Assembly (NCBI RefSeq): GCF_000511355.1
Contig: NC_023135.1
Span: forward strand, 2,754,371 to 2,818,370
From: Leisingera methylohalidivorans DSM 14336
GTDB taxonomy: Bacteria > Pseudomonadota > Alphaproteobacteria > Rhodobacterales > Rhodobacteraceae
Direction: 5' to 3'
Length of the DNA: 64,000 nt
Notes under the pieces: model-generated
Databases searched by the model: none
Told to the model about the DNA's origin: nothing
What the model saw: the letters and a program-made list of their open reading frames with translations, nothing else
Made by a program: the position numbers and the translations under genes
In this document: piece by piece, positions 1 through 8,778 of the stretch
Layout of the letters: each line of letters starts with the position of its first letter
How positions within the stretch are numbered: the first letter of the stretch is position 1

Positions 1-121
1 GCCGCAAGGAGGAACGCGACTTTCCGCCCGGTGCCGAAATTTCCTGCGGTTCTGCACCCAGAACCGCGCGGGCCGCCCCTGCGATATACGCGGAGCGGTC
101 GTCAAATCTGCCATCAGCCAT
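1..121 (-). CDS. 5' end of an unidentified gene, runs off the left edge
   Basis: An ATG at 121-119 on the minus strand is preceded by a strong AGGAGG at 133-128 with six-base spacing. Forty codons follow to the window edge without a stop. The translation begins MADGRFDDRSAYIAGAARAV and includes a PGGKSRSSLR stretch. I do not recognise the family. The GGKSR stretch is loosely reminiscent of the start of phosphotransferase/kinase-fold proteins, but that is only a hint. The gene is divergent from the glycine-rich gene at 485. Confidence 0.55.
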   Translation of the reverse strand, partial: MADGRFDDRSAYIAGAARAVLGAEPQEISAPGGKSRSSLR

Positions 122-484
122 CCCAGGCCTCCTTTCCCACCTGCCGCCCGAAACCGGTGCGGATTCCCCTTTATGAGGTCACACCCTGGCAGCAAAAGAC
201 GGCGCTTTTCGGGACAGACTTGGGCATTTCCAGCGCTTTAATGGCCGATTCGGGCGTTGGCGGCCGGCCCGCATTGACTGATTGGAACTGCGGGCTGGAC
301 AATACGGCCTGCACCAGGCGGTTTGTTTCCTAATCCACTCCGCGTTCGCCAAAAAATTGTCTAAAATACGACTAAAGTTTGGCCGCTCCAGCCCGTTTCC
401 CTACGCTTGCTCAATCCGCGTCTGCGGCAGGCGGAAAGCTGCAGCGCCGCTGTGTTTCAAGAATTTATCTGGGGGTAGAAATAA
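122..484. other. intergenic region between divergent genes
   Basis: This stretch of about 360 bases lies between the minus-strand gene starting at 121 and the plus-strand gene at 485. It should hold both promoters. The last 150 bases are less GC-rich, and a GGGGG run at 471-475 is the only ribosome-binding candidate for the gene at 485. I see no convincing gene or structured RNA in it. Confidence 0.4.
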
Positions 485-2368
485 ATGGGCCGGGGACATT
501 ATTCGAATGACTGGGGACGCGGGGATGCGTCCTGGGGCGGCAAGCAGGCTTGCGGCGGCAATAGCTATTACAACGGCGGCGTGCAAGGCGGGGATTTCGG
601 CCGCTGGTACGACAGCACCCTGTCTGACCGCTATGGCTGGAAAGGCAAGGGCAGCCAAGACTGGTGGCAAGAAAAGGACCAGGACGAAACCGGCGACACC
701 GAAGGGTCAGGTGGCAGCAAGGGGTCCGGCGGTACCAAAGGATCCGGCGGCACCAAAGGATCCGGCGGCACCAAAGGATCCGGCGGCACCAAGGGATCTG
801 GCGGCACCAAAGGCTCCGGCGGCACCAAAGGATCCGGCGGCACCAAGGGATCCGGCGGCACCAAGGGGTCCGGCGGCACCAAGGGATCCGGCGGCACCAA
901 GGGTTCCGGCGGCACCAAGGGATCCGGCGGCACCAAAGGCTCCGGCGGCACCAAAGGATCCGGCGGCACCAAAGGCTCCGGCGGCACCAAAGGCTCCGGC
1001 GGCACCAAAGGGTCCGGCGGCACCAAAGGATCCGGCGGCACCAAGGGCTCCGGCGGCACCAAAGGCTCCGGCGGCACCAAAGGGTCCGGCGGCACCAAAG
1101 GATCCGGCGGCACCAAAGGCTCCGGCGGCACCAAAGGGTCCGGCGGCACCAAAGGATCCGGCGGCACCAAAGGCTCCGGCGGCACCAAAGGCTCCGGCGG
1201 CACCAAGGGATCCGGCGGCACCAAGGGGTCCGGCGGCACCAAGGGATCCGGCGGCACCAAAGGGTCCGGCGGCACCAAAGGGTCCGGCGGCACCAAGGGG
1301 TCCGGCGGCACCAAAGGCTCCGGCGGCACCAAAGGGTCCGGCGGCACCAAGGGCTGCGGCGGAAAGAGCCATCACGGCAATAAGCATTGGTGGTACCGCG
1401 AAGAAGACGATTGGAACGGCAGTGGGACTGGCGGATCAGGCGGCACCGGAGGCTCCGGTGGATCCGGCGGCACCAAAGGCTGCGGCTCTGGCACCAAGGG
1501 CACAGGTACCGGCGGCTCAGGCACGGGCGGATCAGGTACTGGCGGATCAGGTACCGGCGGCTCGGGTACTGGCGGTTCTGGATCCGGCGGCTCGGGTACT
1601 GGCGGTTCTGGATCCGGCGGTTCTGGATCCGGCGGCACGAAGGGATCCGGCGGAACCAAGGGCACTGGAGATGACGGCGGCAGTGACGGCAAAACCTCGG
1701 TCGCGTTCGAGATCGGCGGCAATGGCGATCCCAGTGTCTCTGTCGAGGTGCTGCAGACCCCGCAAGGGCAGCTGTTCATCAAAATGGAGCCGACCTCCTG
1801 GGATGGCGAAGTTGCAGATATCGACGGGCTGTTCTTCAACATGACGGATGATGACAGCGTCGACGGGTTGAATTTCTTCCCGGATGAGAACTCGCTGCCG
1901 GTCACCGGCCATGCGGCCAGTGCCAATGCGGTCAATGCGCTGGACACCGGCACCACCGTGCCCGGCAGTTTTGACGGCATGGTGCAATTCGGCCAGGAGC
2001 CGGACAGCACCGACGGCACCGTCACCAACGCCAACTTCACCCTGTGGTCCGACGCCGGGCTGTCGCTGGAGGACATTGATCTGAGCAGCATGTCGCTGGT
2101 GGTCAGCAACCCGGACGGCTCGCAGCAGGTGCTGGAGGGCGGCTATGATCCGGCGGCGGCAGCCAGCAGCGGTGCATCCTATGCCAATGGCGGGGTAACA
2201 GGCGACGGGCTGAGCAACTGGTATGACGCCAATCTGGCCGGCCAGTTCCAAGGCGGCGGCGAGCCCGGCACCGAAGATATCATGGCGCTGATGACCCAGC
2301 CGGTCGGCGGCACCATACCCGGCAGCGGGACAGAGGGCGGTATAGAAGATCTTTACGAGATCGTCTGA
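485..2368 (+). CDS. glycine-rich tandem-repeat protein with duplicated WYD motif
   Basis: This 627-residue protein has no obvious signal peptide or membrane segment. Residues 1-75 are rich in Gly, Trp and Asp. Residues 78-293 are 36 perfect-length hexapeptides of the type (S/T)-K-G-(S/C)-G-G. Residues from about 300 to 398 contain a WWYREEDDW patch and looser GSGTGG repeats. The remaining ~230 residues are an acidic, non-repetitive domain with beta-rich character. A motif NGGVxGxxxxxWYDxxLxxx(Y/F) occurs twice, at residues 30-50 and 568-588, bracketing the whole repeat array. Single cysteines sit in the N-terminal segment, at the last regular hexapeptide and in the second repeat zone. The function is unknown; the composition suggests an extracellular or matrix-like structural protein, which is inference. 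Frames opposite or offset to the repeats are also open, but only this frame continues into ordinary coding sequence on both sides. Confidence 0.85.
   Translation: MGRGHYSNDWGRGDASWGGKQACGGNSYYNGGVQGGDFGRWYDSTLSDRYGWKGKGSQDWWQEKDQDETGDTEGSGGSKGSGGTKGSGGTKGSGGTKGSGGTKGSGGTKGSGGTKGSGGTKGSGGTKGSGGTKGSGGTKGSGGTKGSGGTKGSGGTKGSGGTKGSGGTKGSGGTKGSGGTKGSGGTKGSGGTKGSGGTKGSGGTKGSGGTKGSGGTKGSGGTKGSGGTKGSGGTKGSGGTKGSGGTKGSGGTKGSGGTKGSGGTKGSGGTKGSGGTKGSGGTKGSGGTKGCGGKSHHGNKHWWYREEDDWNGSGTGGSGGTGGSGGSGGTKGCGSGTKGTGTGGSGTGGSGTGGSGTGGSGTGGSGSGGSGTGGSGSGGSGSGGTKGSGGTKGTGDDGGSDGKTSVAFEIGGNGDPSVSVEVLQTPQGQLFIKMEPTSWDGEVADIDGLFFNMTDDDSVDGLNFFPDENSLPVTGHAASANAVNALDTGTTVPGSFDGMVQFGQEPDSTDGTVTNANFTLWSDAGLSLEDIDLSSMSLVVSNPDGSQQVLEGGYDPAAAASSGASYANGGVTGDGLSNWYDANLAGQFQGGGEPGTEDIMALMTQPVGGTIPGSGTEGGIEDLYEIV
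716..1363 (+). repeat. 36 tandem copies of an 18-bp unit
   Basis: The unit encodes (S/T)KG(S/C)GG. It repeats with exact 18-base spacing from the codon at 716 to the last Thr codon at 1346. Differences are almost all synonymous (AAA/AAG, and GGA/GGC/GGG/GGT). Multi-unit duplications are visible: the 60 bases at 841-900 are identical to 1201-1260, and a GGC-GGG-GGA order of glycine codons recurs around 986-1040, 1058-1110 and 1112-1164. A copy-number-variable minisatellite inside a gene is the simplest reading. Confidence 0.95.
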
Positions 2369-2397
2369 GGCGGCCTGAGGCATTCCTCACAACCAGC

Positions 2398-2423
2398 AGG
2401 GGGGCGCGACAAGGCGCCCTCCT
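2398..2423. terminator. bidirectional hairpin between convergent genes
   Basis: A 10-bp stem (2398-2407 with 2414-2423, one mismatch) closes a six-base loop, between the stop of the glycine-rich gene and the stop of the convergent RNA methyltransferase gene. There is no clear T-run, so termination may be weak or factor-assisted. Confidence 0.55.
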
Positions 2424-2440
2424 GACGTTTCAGGCCCTTG

Positions 2441-3559
2441 TCAGGGCAGCGGATCCGTCTTGAACAGGCGGATTTTCAAGCCGCCATGCGCAACGGGCGC
2501 GCCAAATGGCAGGAACGGCAGATTCGCAGCCTTGGCCAGCCCGGTTTCCGAAGTGACAATTCCCACGCGCCAGCCGGAAAAGCGTTCCTTAAGCACCTGC
2601 CCTAATGCGCCATAGAGGGCAAACAGCAGTTTCTTGTTGCCGATCCGCGCACCGTAAGGCGGGTTGACGATCACCAGGCCGGGAGGGCCGGGCGGGCGCT
2701 GGAGATCGCTGACCGCGGCCTGCGCAAAGCGGGTGCAGTCCGCCACGCTGGCGCGGTCCGCATTCGCTGCGGCCATTTCAACCGCGCCTTCGTTGCGGTC
2801 GGAGCCGTGGAACAGCAGATCTGTTCCGCGAATTCCGCCTTGCTGTTTCAGCGCGGACCAGGCCGCCGCATCAAATGTAGCGAGCTGTTCAAAGGCAAAG
2901 CTGCGGCTGCGGCCGGGCATCAGGCCCTTGGCGATCTCTGCGGCCTCAATCACAAAGGTACCGGAGCCGCACATCGGGTCCACCACCGGCTCAGTCCCGT
3001 CATAACCGCATTCCCGCAGGAACATGGCCGCCAGGTTTTCGCGCATCGGCGCCTTGCCGACGGCGGATTTGTGGCCGCGCTTGTGCAGCCCCTCGCCGGA
3101 CGTATCGACGCTGAAGACGCAGAGGTTGTCCTCGATCCTCAGCTTCACCGTCAGTTCCGCGTCCTTGGTCACCGGCGCGCCGAGGGTCTCGGCAATTGCC
3201 TTTTCCACCCGCTGCGCGGCGGCGCCTGCGTGGTAGATCTTGGATTTCTTATTGGTGGAAACCTCTACCTTGACCGGCACATCCGGGCGCAGGACGCCGC
3301 CCCAGGGAAATTTGCGCGACCGCTTGTCGAGCTGGGCCAGGTGGAAGGCGCGGAATTCACCGATCCGGGCCAGCACCCGGGCAGCGCCGCGCACCGACAG
3401 GTTGGCGCGCCAGACCTCGGCCCAGCCCCCCTGCACCGTGACCCCGCCCGGAACCGCCTTGGGCGCGGCGAACTTCAATTCCTTGGCCTCGGCCAGCAGC
3501 GCCTGTTCCAGTCCCGGCGGTGCGGTCAGGAATATCTCGAATGTGCTTTCATGAGTCAT
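2441..3559 (-). CDS. THUMP-domain class I RNA N2-guanine methyltransferase
   Basis: This 372-residue protein is predicted to transfer a methyl group from S-adenosylmethionine to guanine N2 in rRNA, as in the RlmL/YpsC/RlmK-type family (COG0116). The N-terminal ~160 residues fit a ferredoxin-like/THUMP RNA-binding module. SAM motif I reads VDPMCGSGTF near residue 194, and the catalytic motif IV reads NPPYG near residue 300. The length is normal for the short, single-methyltransferase form rather than the fused RlmKL. The start at 3559 gives the typical N-terminus TFEIFLTAPPGLE. It is transcribed away from the glycerol transporter operon and looks monocistronic. Confidence 0.9.
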   Translation of the reverse strand: MTHESTFEIFLTAPPGLEQALLAEAKELKFAAPKAVPGGVTVQGGWAEVWRANLSVRGAARVLARIGEFRAFHLAQLDKRSRKFPWGGVLRPDVPVKVEVSTNKKSKIYHAGAAAQRVEKAIAETLGAPVTKDAELTVKLRIEDNLCVFSVDTSGEGLHKRGHKSAVGKAPMRENLAAMFLRECGYDGTEPVVDPMCGSGTFVIEAAEIAKGLMPGRSRSFAFEQLATFDAAAWSALKQQGGIRGTDLLFHGSDRNEGAVEMAAANADRASVADCTRFAQAAVSDLQRPPGPPGLVIVNPPYGARIGNKKLLFALYGALGQVLKERFSGWRVGIVTSETGLAKAANLPFLPFGAPVAHGGLKIRLFKTDPLP

Positions 3560-3836
3560 GGCGCCTGCTTAGCCGTAAAGCCCAGGCGCGGCGACTGTTT
3601 TTTCCGCGACCGTATAGGCAGAAGGCACCAAAGCGACACAACTGATGATGCTGCAGCGCGGCATGCCGGACACCTGCCGAAAAGGTTGCCAAGGGCCGTA
3701 AATTCAATATTTAAAACAGATATTTAGACGTTACTAAAAAATTAGTTTGACAACATATTCTAACTTATGAAAGCTCTATGCCAGTCAGGTGCAACAGGTG
3801 CACAACTGGCCTTAAGCGACTTTCAGGGAGGAAAGG

Positions 3837-5570
3837 ATGCGTAAGTATCTTTTATCCGCAGCCGCCGTTTGCGCGATGGTTGCAGGATCAAATGGCTATG
3901 CCGACGAAATGGCGGCCAAAAAATGGATTGATGAAGAATTCCAGCCGTCGGTGCTGACCAAGGATGAACAGCTGTCTGAGATGCAGTGGTTCATTCAGGC
4001 GGCCCAGCCGTTCAAAGGCATGGAAATCAACGTGCTGTCGGAAGGAATCCCGACGCACTCCTACGAATCCGAAGTGCTGACCAAAGCATTTGAGGAAATC
4101 ACCGGCATCAAGGTGAACCACCAGATCCTCGGCGAGGGTGAAGTGGTTCAGGCCGTGCAGACCCAGATGCAGACCAAGCGGAACCTCTATGACGCCTATG
4201 TCAATGACTCCGACCTGATCGGCACCCATTCGCGCCTGCAGCTTGCCTATAACCTGACCGACATGATGGCAGGCGACTTCAAGGACGTGACCAACCCTGG
4301 TCTGGACCTGGAAGACTTCATGGGCACCCAGTTCACCACCGGCCCGGATGGCGATCTGTACCAGATGCCCGACCAGCAGTTCGCGAACCTTTACTGGTTC
4401 CGCAAGGACTGGTTCGACCGCGAGGATCTGCAGGCCGCCTTCAAGGAAAAATACGGCTATGACCTGGGCGTGCCGGTCAACTGGTCGGCCTATGAGGACA
4501 TCGCCGAGTTCTTCTCGGAGGACATCAAGGAAATCGACGGCACCGCGATCTATGGCCACATGGATTACGGCAAGCGCGCGCCGGATCTTGGCTGGCGGAT
4601 GACCGATGCCTGGCTGTCAATGGCCGGTGCCGGTTCCAAGGGTGAGCCGAATGGCGTGCCGATCGACGAATGGGGCATCCGTATGGAAGCAGGCACCTGC
4701 AACCCGCAGGGCGCCAGCGTCACCCGCGGCGGTGCCGCCAACGGCCCGGCAGCGGTCTATGCGATCCGCAAATGGGACGAATGGCTGCGCAAATACGCGC
4801 CTCCCGGTGCGGCCTCTTATGACTTCTACCAATCGCTGCCCGCTCTGGCGCAGGGCAACGTGGCGCAGCAGATCTTCTGGTACACTGCGTTCACCGCCGA
4901 CATGGTGAAGCCGCAATCCGAAGGCAACAACACCGTGGATGGCGATGGCAAGCCGCTGTGGCGGATGGCGCCCAGCCCGCACGGCCCCTACTGGGAAGAA
5001 GGCCAGAAGGTCGGCTATCAGGACGTGGGGTCCTGGACCTTCCTGAAATCCACCCCGGTGGACCGTGCCCAGGCGGCCTGGCTTTATGCGCAGTTCGTGG
5101 TGTCCAAGACCGTGGACGTGAAGAAATCGCATGTCGGCCTGACCTTCATCCGCGACTCTTCCGTGAACCACGAAAGCTTCACCGAACGCGCCCCCAAGCT
5201 GGGCGGCCTGGTCGAGTTCTACCGCTCGCCCGACCGCGTGGCCTGGTCGCCGACCGGCGTGAATGTGCCTGACTATCCGAAGCTGGCCCAGATCTGGTGG
5301 CAGCAGATCGGCGACGTCAACTCCGGCGCCTTCACCCCGCAGGAAGCGATGAACCGTCTGGCCGAGGAAATGGACATCACCATGGCCCGGATGCAGCGCG
5401 CGGACGAGCAGGCAGAAGTCTATGGCGGCTGCGGCCCGCGCCTGAACGAAGAGAAGGACGCGGAGTGGTGGTATGCCAATGGCGGCGCCAAACCGCCGCT
5501 GGAGAACGAGAAGCCGCAGGGCCAGACCGTCAACTATGACGAGCTGGTGGCCCGCTGGGCGACTGAATAA
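3837..5570 (+). CDS. glpV: glycerol ABC transporter substrate-binding protein
   Basis: This 577-residue periplasmic solute-binding protein has a Sec signal peptide (MRKYLLSAAAVCAMVAGSNG, cleavage near residue 22) and a family 1 extracellular solute-binding fold. It is the first gene of the operon glpV-glpS-glpT-glpP-glpQ-glpU. The gene set, two different ATPases, two permeases and a DUF2160 membrane protein, matches the glpSTPQUV glycerol importer described in Rhizobium leguminosarum, so glycerol is the likely ligand. The length, about 577 residues instead of the usual 400-450, is also typical of GlpV. GGGAGGAAAGG lies just upstream of the ATG. No glpD, glpK or glpR is present beside it, so metabolism and regulation are encoded elsewhere. 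Confidence 0.88.
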   Translation: MRKYLLSAAAVCAMVAGSNGYADEMAAKKWIDEEFQPSVLTKDEQLSEMQWFIQAAQPFKGMEINVLSEGIPTHSYESEVLTKAFEEITGIKVNHQILGEGEVVQAVQTQMQTKRNLYDAYVNDSDLIGTHSRLQLAYNLTDMMAGDFKDVTNPGLDLEDFMGTQFTTGPDGDLYQMPDQQFANLYWFRKDWFDREDLQAAFKEKYGYDLGVPVNWSAYEDIAEFFSEDIKEIDGTAIYGHMDYGKRAPDLGWRMTDAWLSMAGAGSKGEPNGVPIDEWGIRMEAGTCNPQGASVTRGGAANGPAAVYAIRKWDEWLRKYAPPGAASYDFYQSLPALAQGNVAQQIFWYTAFTADMVKPQSEGNNTVDGDGKPLWRMAPSPHGPYWEEGQKVGYQDVGSWTFLKSTPVDRAQAAWLYAQFVVSKTVDVKKSHVGLTFIRDSSVNHESFTERAPKLGGLVEFYRSPDRVAWSPTGVNVPDYPKLAQIWWQQIGDVNSGAFTPQEAMNRLAEEMDITMARMQRADEQAEVYGGCGPRLNEEKDAEWWYANGGAKPPLENEKPQGQTVNYDELVARWATE

Positions 5571-5584
5571 ACTCTCCTCCCGGT

Positions 5585-5612
5585 CCGGCCAGGCAGCTCA
5601 ATGCCCGGCCGG
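5585..5612 (+). other. intercistronic stem-loop after glpV
   Basis: An 11-bp stem with one mismatch (5585-5595 with 5602-5612) and a six-base loop sits in the 167-base gap between the binding-protein gene and the first ATPase gene. Such hairpins in ABC operons commonly protect the binding-protein mRNA from 3' decay or attenuate downstream expression, giving binding protein in excess of the membrane parts. That role is inferred here. Confidence 0.55.
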
Positions 5613-5737
5613 GCTGAACCCAGGCCCCGGAGACCGGTTTCCGTCTTCCGGAGCCAGCTTCCCCCAAAAGACTGCGCGCCCTGCCCCCTCTCTGCACCTG
5701 CGCGCAAACAGGCCGCCTGCCGGAAAGTCAAAGCAAG

Positions 5738-6802
5738 ATGGCACTCGAACTCAAGGGTGTGACCAAGCGCGTCGGCGCCATTCAGCACATCAAGGACACC
5801 TCGCTGGTGCTGGAACCCGGTCATTTCAACGTCCTCCTCGGCGCCACTGGCGCTGGTAAGACCTCACTGATCAAACTGATGGCGGGCCTCGACCCGATGG
5901 CCAGCGGCCAGGTGCTGATGGATGGCGAAGATGTCAGCCGTCTCAGCACCCAGAAGCGCAACATCAGCCTGGTGCATCAGTTCTTCATCAACTACCCGCA
6001 TATGACGGTCTACGACAACATCGCCTCGCCCCTGAAAGTGGCAGGCATGACCAAGTCCGAGATCGCCGGCCGGGTCGAGGAAGCGGCTGCAATCCTGCAG
6101 CTGAAGCCGATGCTGCACCGCCGCCCGCATGAGCTGTCGGGCGGCCAGCAGCAGCGCTGCGCCCTGGCCCGTGCGATTGCCAAGGAAAGCCGCGCGGTGT
6201 TCCTGGACGAGCCGCTTGCCAACCTCGACTACAAGCTGCGCGAAGAGCTGCGCGACCAGCTGCCCGAGCTGTTTGCCGGCCGCGGTGCGGTGGTGGTCTA
6301 TGCCACCTCGGAACCGGAAGAGGCGCTGCTCTTGGGCGGCAAGACCGCGCTGATGCGCGACGGCCGTGTGACCCAGTTCGGCCCCACCGCCGAGATCTAC
6401 CGCAACCCCGGCAATGTGGATGCGGCGCGGGTGTTTTCGGATCCGCCGATCAACACCGCCGAAATCACCAAACAGGGCAGCACGGCCCGTCTAGGGGCCG
6501 GCGTTACCTGGGAGCTGGCCGGCACTGCCGCCGGTTTGGCCGATGGTACATACACCATCGCCGTGCGTCCGCATCACGTGCTGCCCATTGCGCGCAACAG
6601 CGCCCAGGTGCAGCTGTCCGGCCAGGTGCAGGTGACCGAGCTGTCCGGCTCCGAAAGTTCCGCCCATTTTGACATGGGCACAGGCAGCTGGGTGTCACTG
6701 GCCCACGGCGTTCATCCCTACCGCGTGGGTGAGCTGCATGATTTCTACATGGACCCCGCGCAGGCATATTTCTTTGCCCCCGACGGCAGCCGCGCGGCGT
6801 GA
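5738..6802 (+). CDS. glpS: glycerol ABC transporter ATP-binding protein GlpS
   Basis: This 354-residue MalK/UgpC-type ATPase has a C-terminal TOBE-like domain. Walker A is GATGAGKT (residues 35-42), the signature is LSGGQ (133-137) and Walker B is VFLDEP. The switch (H-loop) histidine is missing: the position equivalent to the THD of MalK reads ATSEPEEA, with Ser191 in place of His. It would pair with GlpT, encoded seven bases downstream, to form the heterodimeric motor of the glycerol importer. The missing histidine matches the degenerate signature of GlpT in the same predicted composite ATP site. Confidence 0.9.
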   Translation: MALELKGVTKRVGAIQHIKDTSLVLEPGHFNVLLGATGAGKTSLIKLMAGLDPMASGQVLMDGEDVSRLSTQKRNISLVHQFFINYPHMTVYDNIASPLKVAGMTKSEIAGRVEEAAAILQLKPMLHRRPHELSGGQQQRCALARAIAKESRAVFLDEPLANLDYKLREELRDQLPELFAGRGAVVVYATSEPEEALLLGGKTALMRDGRVTQFGPTAEIYRNPGNVDAARVFSDPPINTAEITKQGSTARLGAGVTWELAGTAAGLADGTYTIAVRPHHVLPIARNSAQVQLSGQVQVTELSGSESSAHFDMGTGSWVSLAHGVHPYRVGELHDFYMDPAQAYFFAPDGSRAA

Positions 6803-6809
6803 GGCATCA

Positions 6810-7904
6810 ATGGCAAAAATAACTCTCTCAAAACTGCGTCACAGCTATCTTTCCACGCCAAAGTCCGACTCGGACTATGCGCTGAAGGAGATCGATCTGG
6901 ATTGGAACGATGGTGGCGCCTATGCGCTGCTGGGCCCGTCAGGCTGTGGCAAATCCACCCTTCTGAACATCATCTCTGGGCTGCTGGTGCCCTCCGAGGG
7001 GCAGATCCTGTTCGATGACCGCGACGTGACAGCCCTGCCCCCGGATCAGCGCAATATCGCGCAGGTGTTCCAGTTCCCGGTGATCTACGACACCATGTCG
7101 GTCTACGACAATCTGGCCTTTCCGCTGCGCAACCGCGGCCGGGATGAGGCCACGGTGCATGCCCGGGTGATGGCGATTGCTGAAATGCTGGAAGTCACCG
7201 GGATGCTTGAGCAGAAGGCGGCGGGCCTCAGCCCGGACAACAAGCAGAAGATCTCCATGGGCCGCGGCCTGGTGCGCGAGGATGTCAACGTCGTGATGTT
7301 CGACGAACCATTGACGGTGATCGACCCGCATCTGAAGTGGAAGCTGCGGAGCAAGCTGAAGGAGCTGCACCAGCGGGTTAAGGCGACGATGATCTACGTC
7401 ACCCACGACCAGACCGAGGCGTTGACCTTTGCCGATCAAGTGGTGGTGATGCAGCTTGGCGAAGTGGTGCAGATCGGCACGCCCGTCGAGCTGTTCGAAC
7501 GCCCCGCGCATACTTTCGTCGGCCATTTTATCGGCTCACCCGGCATGAATATCCTGCCCTGCGAGCTGAATCAGGGGACCGCAGTGTTTGCAGGCCAGCC
7601 AATCGCGCTCGAAGGCCCGGTCCAAGGCGCCGCAGACGGCAAGACTGAAATCGGCATCCGCCCGGAATTTGTCGCGCTGGCGGACCACGGCCTGCCGGCC
7701 ATGGTGACCAAAGTTTCCGATGTCGGCCGCCACACAGTGGTGGAATGCGAGGCCGGCGGCCAGCGCGTCAATGCCGTTGTCGAAGCAAACGCCCCGGCAA
7801 AGGGCAGCGCCGTGCATCTCGCCTTCCGCCAGGACATGACCCGGCTTTACGTGGACGGCTGGCTTGCCACCTCTCCCGCTGCAGACGAACAAGGAGCAGC
7901 CTGA
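6810..7904 (+). CDS. glpT: glycerol ABC transporter ATP-binding protein GlpT
   Basis: This 364-residue second ATPase of the glycerol importer starts at the ATG at 6810 (MAKITLSKLRHS). Walker A is GPSGCGKST, Walker B is VVMFDEP and the switch histidine is present (THDQTEA, His199). The ABC signature is degenerate: where LSGGQ is expected the protein has LSPDNKQK (residues 140-147). From memory, rhizobial GlpT proteins carry a similar degenerate signature, so this is probably a family trait and not damage. The C-terminal ~120 residues are a TOBE/regulatory domain. The stop codon overlaps the glpP start as TGATG. Confidence 0.9.
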   Translation: MAKITLSKLRHSYLSTPKSDSDYALKEIDLDWNDGGAYALLGPSGCGKSTLLNIISGLLVPSEGQILFDDRDVTALPPDQRNIAQVFQFPVIYDTMSVYDNLAFPLRNRGRDEATVHARVMAIAEMLEVTGMLEQKAAGLSPDNKQKISMGRGLVREDVNVVMFDEPLTVIDPHLKWKLRSKLKELHQRVKATMIYVTHDQTEALTFADQVVVMQLGEVVQIGTPVELFERPAHTFVGHFIGSPGMNILPCELNQGTAVFAGQPIALEGPVQGAADGKTEIGIRPEFVALADHGLPAMVTKVSDVGRHTVVECEAGGQRVNAVVEANAPAKGSAVHLAFRQDMTRLYVDGWLATSPAADEQGAA

Positions 7905-8767
7905 TGAAAACCGAAAACCAGAAAGCCTGGTTCTTTGTCCTGCCGGTGCTGCTGCTGGTCGCCTTCAACGCGCTTATCCCGATGATGACGGTGGTCAATT
8001 ACTCGGTGCAGGAAACCTTTGGCGACAACGTGTTCTTCTGGCAGGGGCTGGACTGGTTCCAGCAAATCCTGCGCTCGGACCGGTTCCACGCCGCCCTTGG
8101 ACGCCAGTTCCTGTTCACCTTCCTGATCCTGATCATCGAGGTGCCGCTGGGCATTGCCATTGCGCTGTCGATGCCGCGCAAGGGCTTCTGGGTGCCGGTG
8201 TGCCTGGTGCTGATGGCGCTGCCGATGCTGATCCCGTGGAACGTGGTTGGCGCGATGTGGAACATCTTCACCCTGCCCGACATCGGTCTCCTGGGCTATT
8301 TCCTGAACCACGTTCTGGGCATCAACTATGACATGACGCAGGATCCGGTCGCGGCCTGGGTGACCATCATCACCATGGATGTGTGGCACTGGACCTCGCT
8401 GGTGGTGCTCCTGTCCTACGCTGGCCTCGTGTCGATCCCGGACGCCTATTATCAGGCGGCCAAGATCGATGGCGCGTCCAACTGGGCGGTGTTCCGCTTC
8501 ATCCAGCTGCCGAAGATGAAGACGGTGCTGACTATCGCCATCCTGTTGCGGTTCATGGACAGCTTCAACATCTACACCGAGCCGTTCGTGCTGACCGGTG
8601 GTGGCCCCGGCAACTCAACCACGCTGTTGTCGATCGACTTGGTGAAAATCGCGCTCGGCCAGTTCGACCTTGGACCTGCCGCTGCCATGTCGCTCATCTA
8701 TTTTGCAATCACGCTCCTGGTCTCTTGGCTGTTCTACACGCTGATGACCAAGGACGATCAGAACTAA
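7904..8767 (+). CDS. glpP: glycerol ABC transporter permease GlpP
   Basis: This 287-residue binding-protein-dependent transport permease of the MalF/UgpA type has about six membrane helices. The cytoplasmic EAA loop appears as YYQAAKIDGASNWAVFRFIQ, the coupling helix that contacts the ATPases. The ATG at 7904 overlaps the glpT stop, indicating translational coupling. It is expected to pair with GlpQ to form the membrane channel for glycerol. Confidence 0.9.
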   Translation: MKTENQKAWFFVLPVLLLVAFNALIPMMTVVNYSVQETFGDNVFFWQGLDWFQQILRSDRFHAALGRQFLFTFLILIIEVPLGIAIALSMPRKGFWVPVCLVLMALPMLIPWNVVGAMWNIFTLPDIGLLGYFLNHVLGINYDMTQDPVAAWVTIITMDVWHWTSLVVLLSYAGLVSIPDAYYQAAKIDGASNWAVFRFIQLPKMKTVLTIAILLRFMDSFNIYTEPFVLTGGGPGNSTTLLSIDLVKIALGQFDLGPAAAMSLIYFAITLLVSWLFYTLMTKDDQN

Positions 8768-8778
8768 GGGAGGGGCAC

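Noticed and set aside
716..1363. Possible CRISPR array
   Set aside because: The units are contiguous 18-bp coding repeats without spacers, and no cas genes are nearby.
631..1387. Several long open frames on both strands across the 18-bp repeat array
   Set aside because: A repeat whose unit length is divisible by three and contains no stop in any frame leaves all six frames open. Only the frame starting at 485 continues into normal non-repetitive sequence.
3740..3780. Sigma-70-like promoter (TTGACA at 3747) before glpV
   Set aside because: The -35 match is good, but no -10 box with acceptable spacing could be identified.
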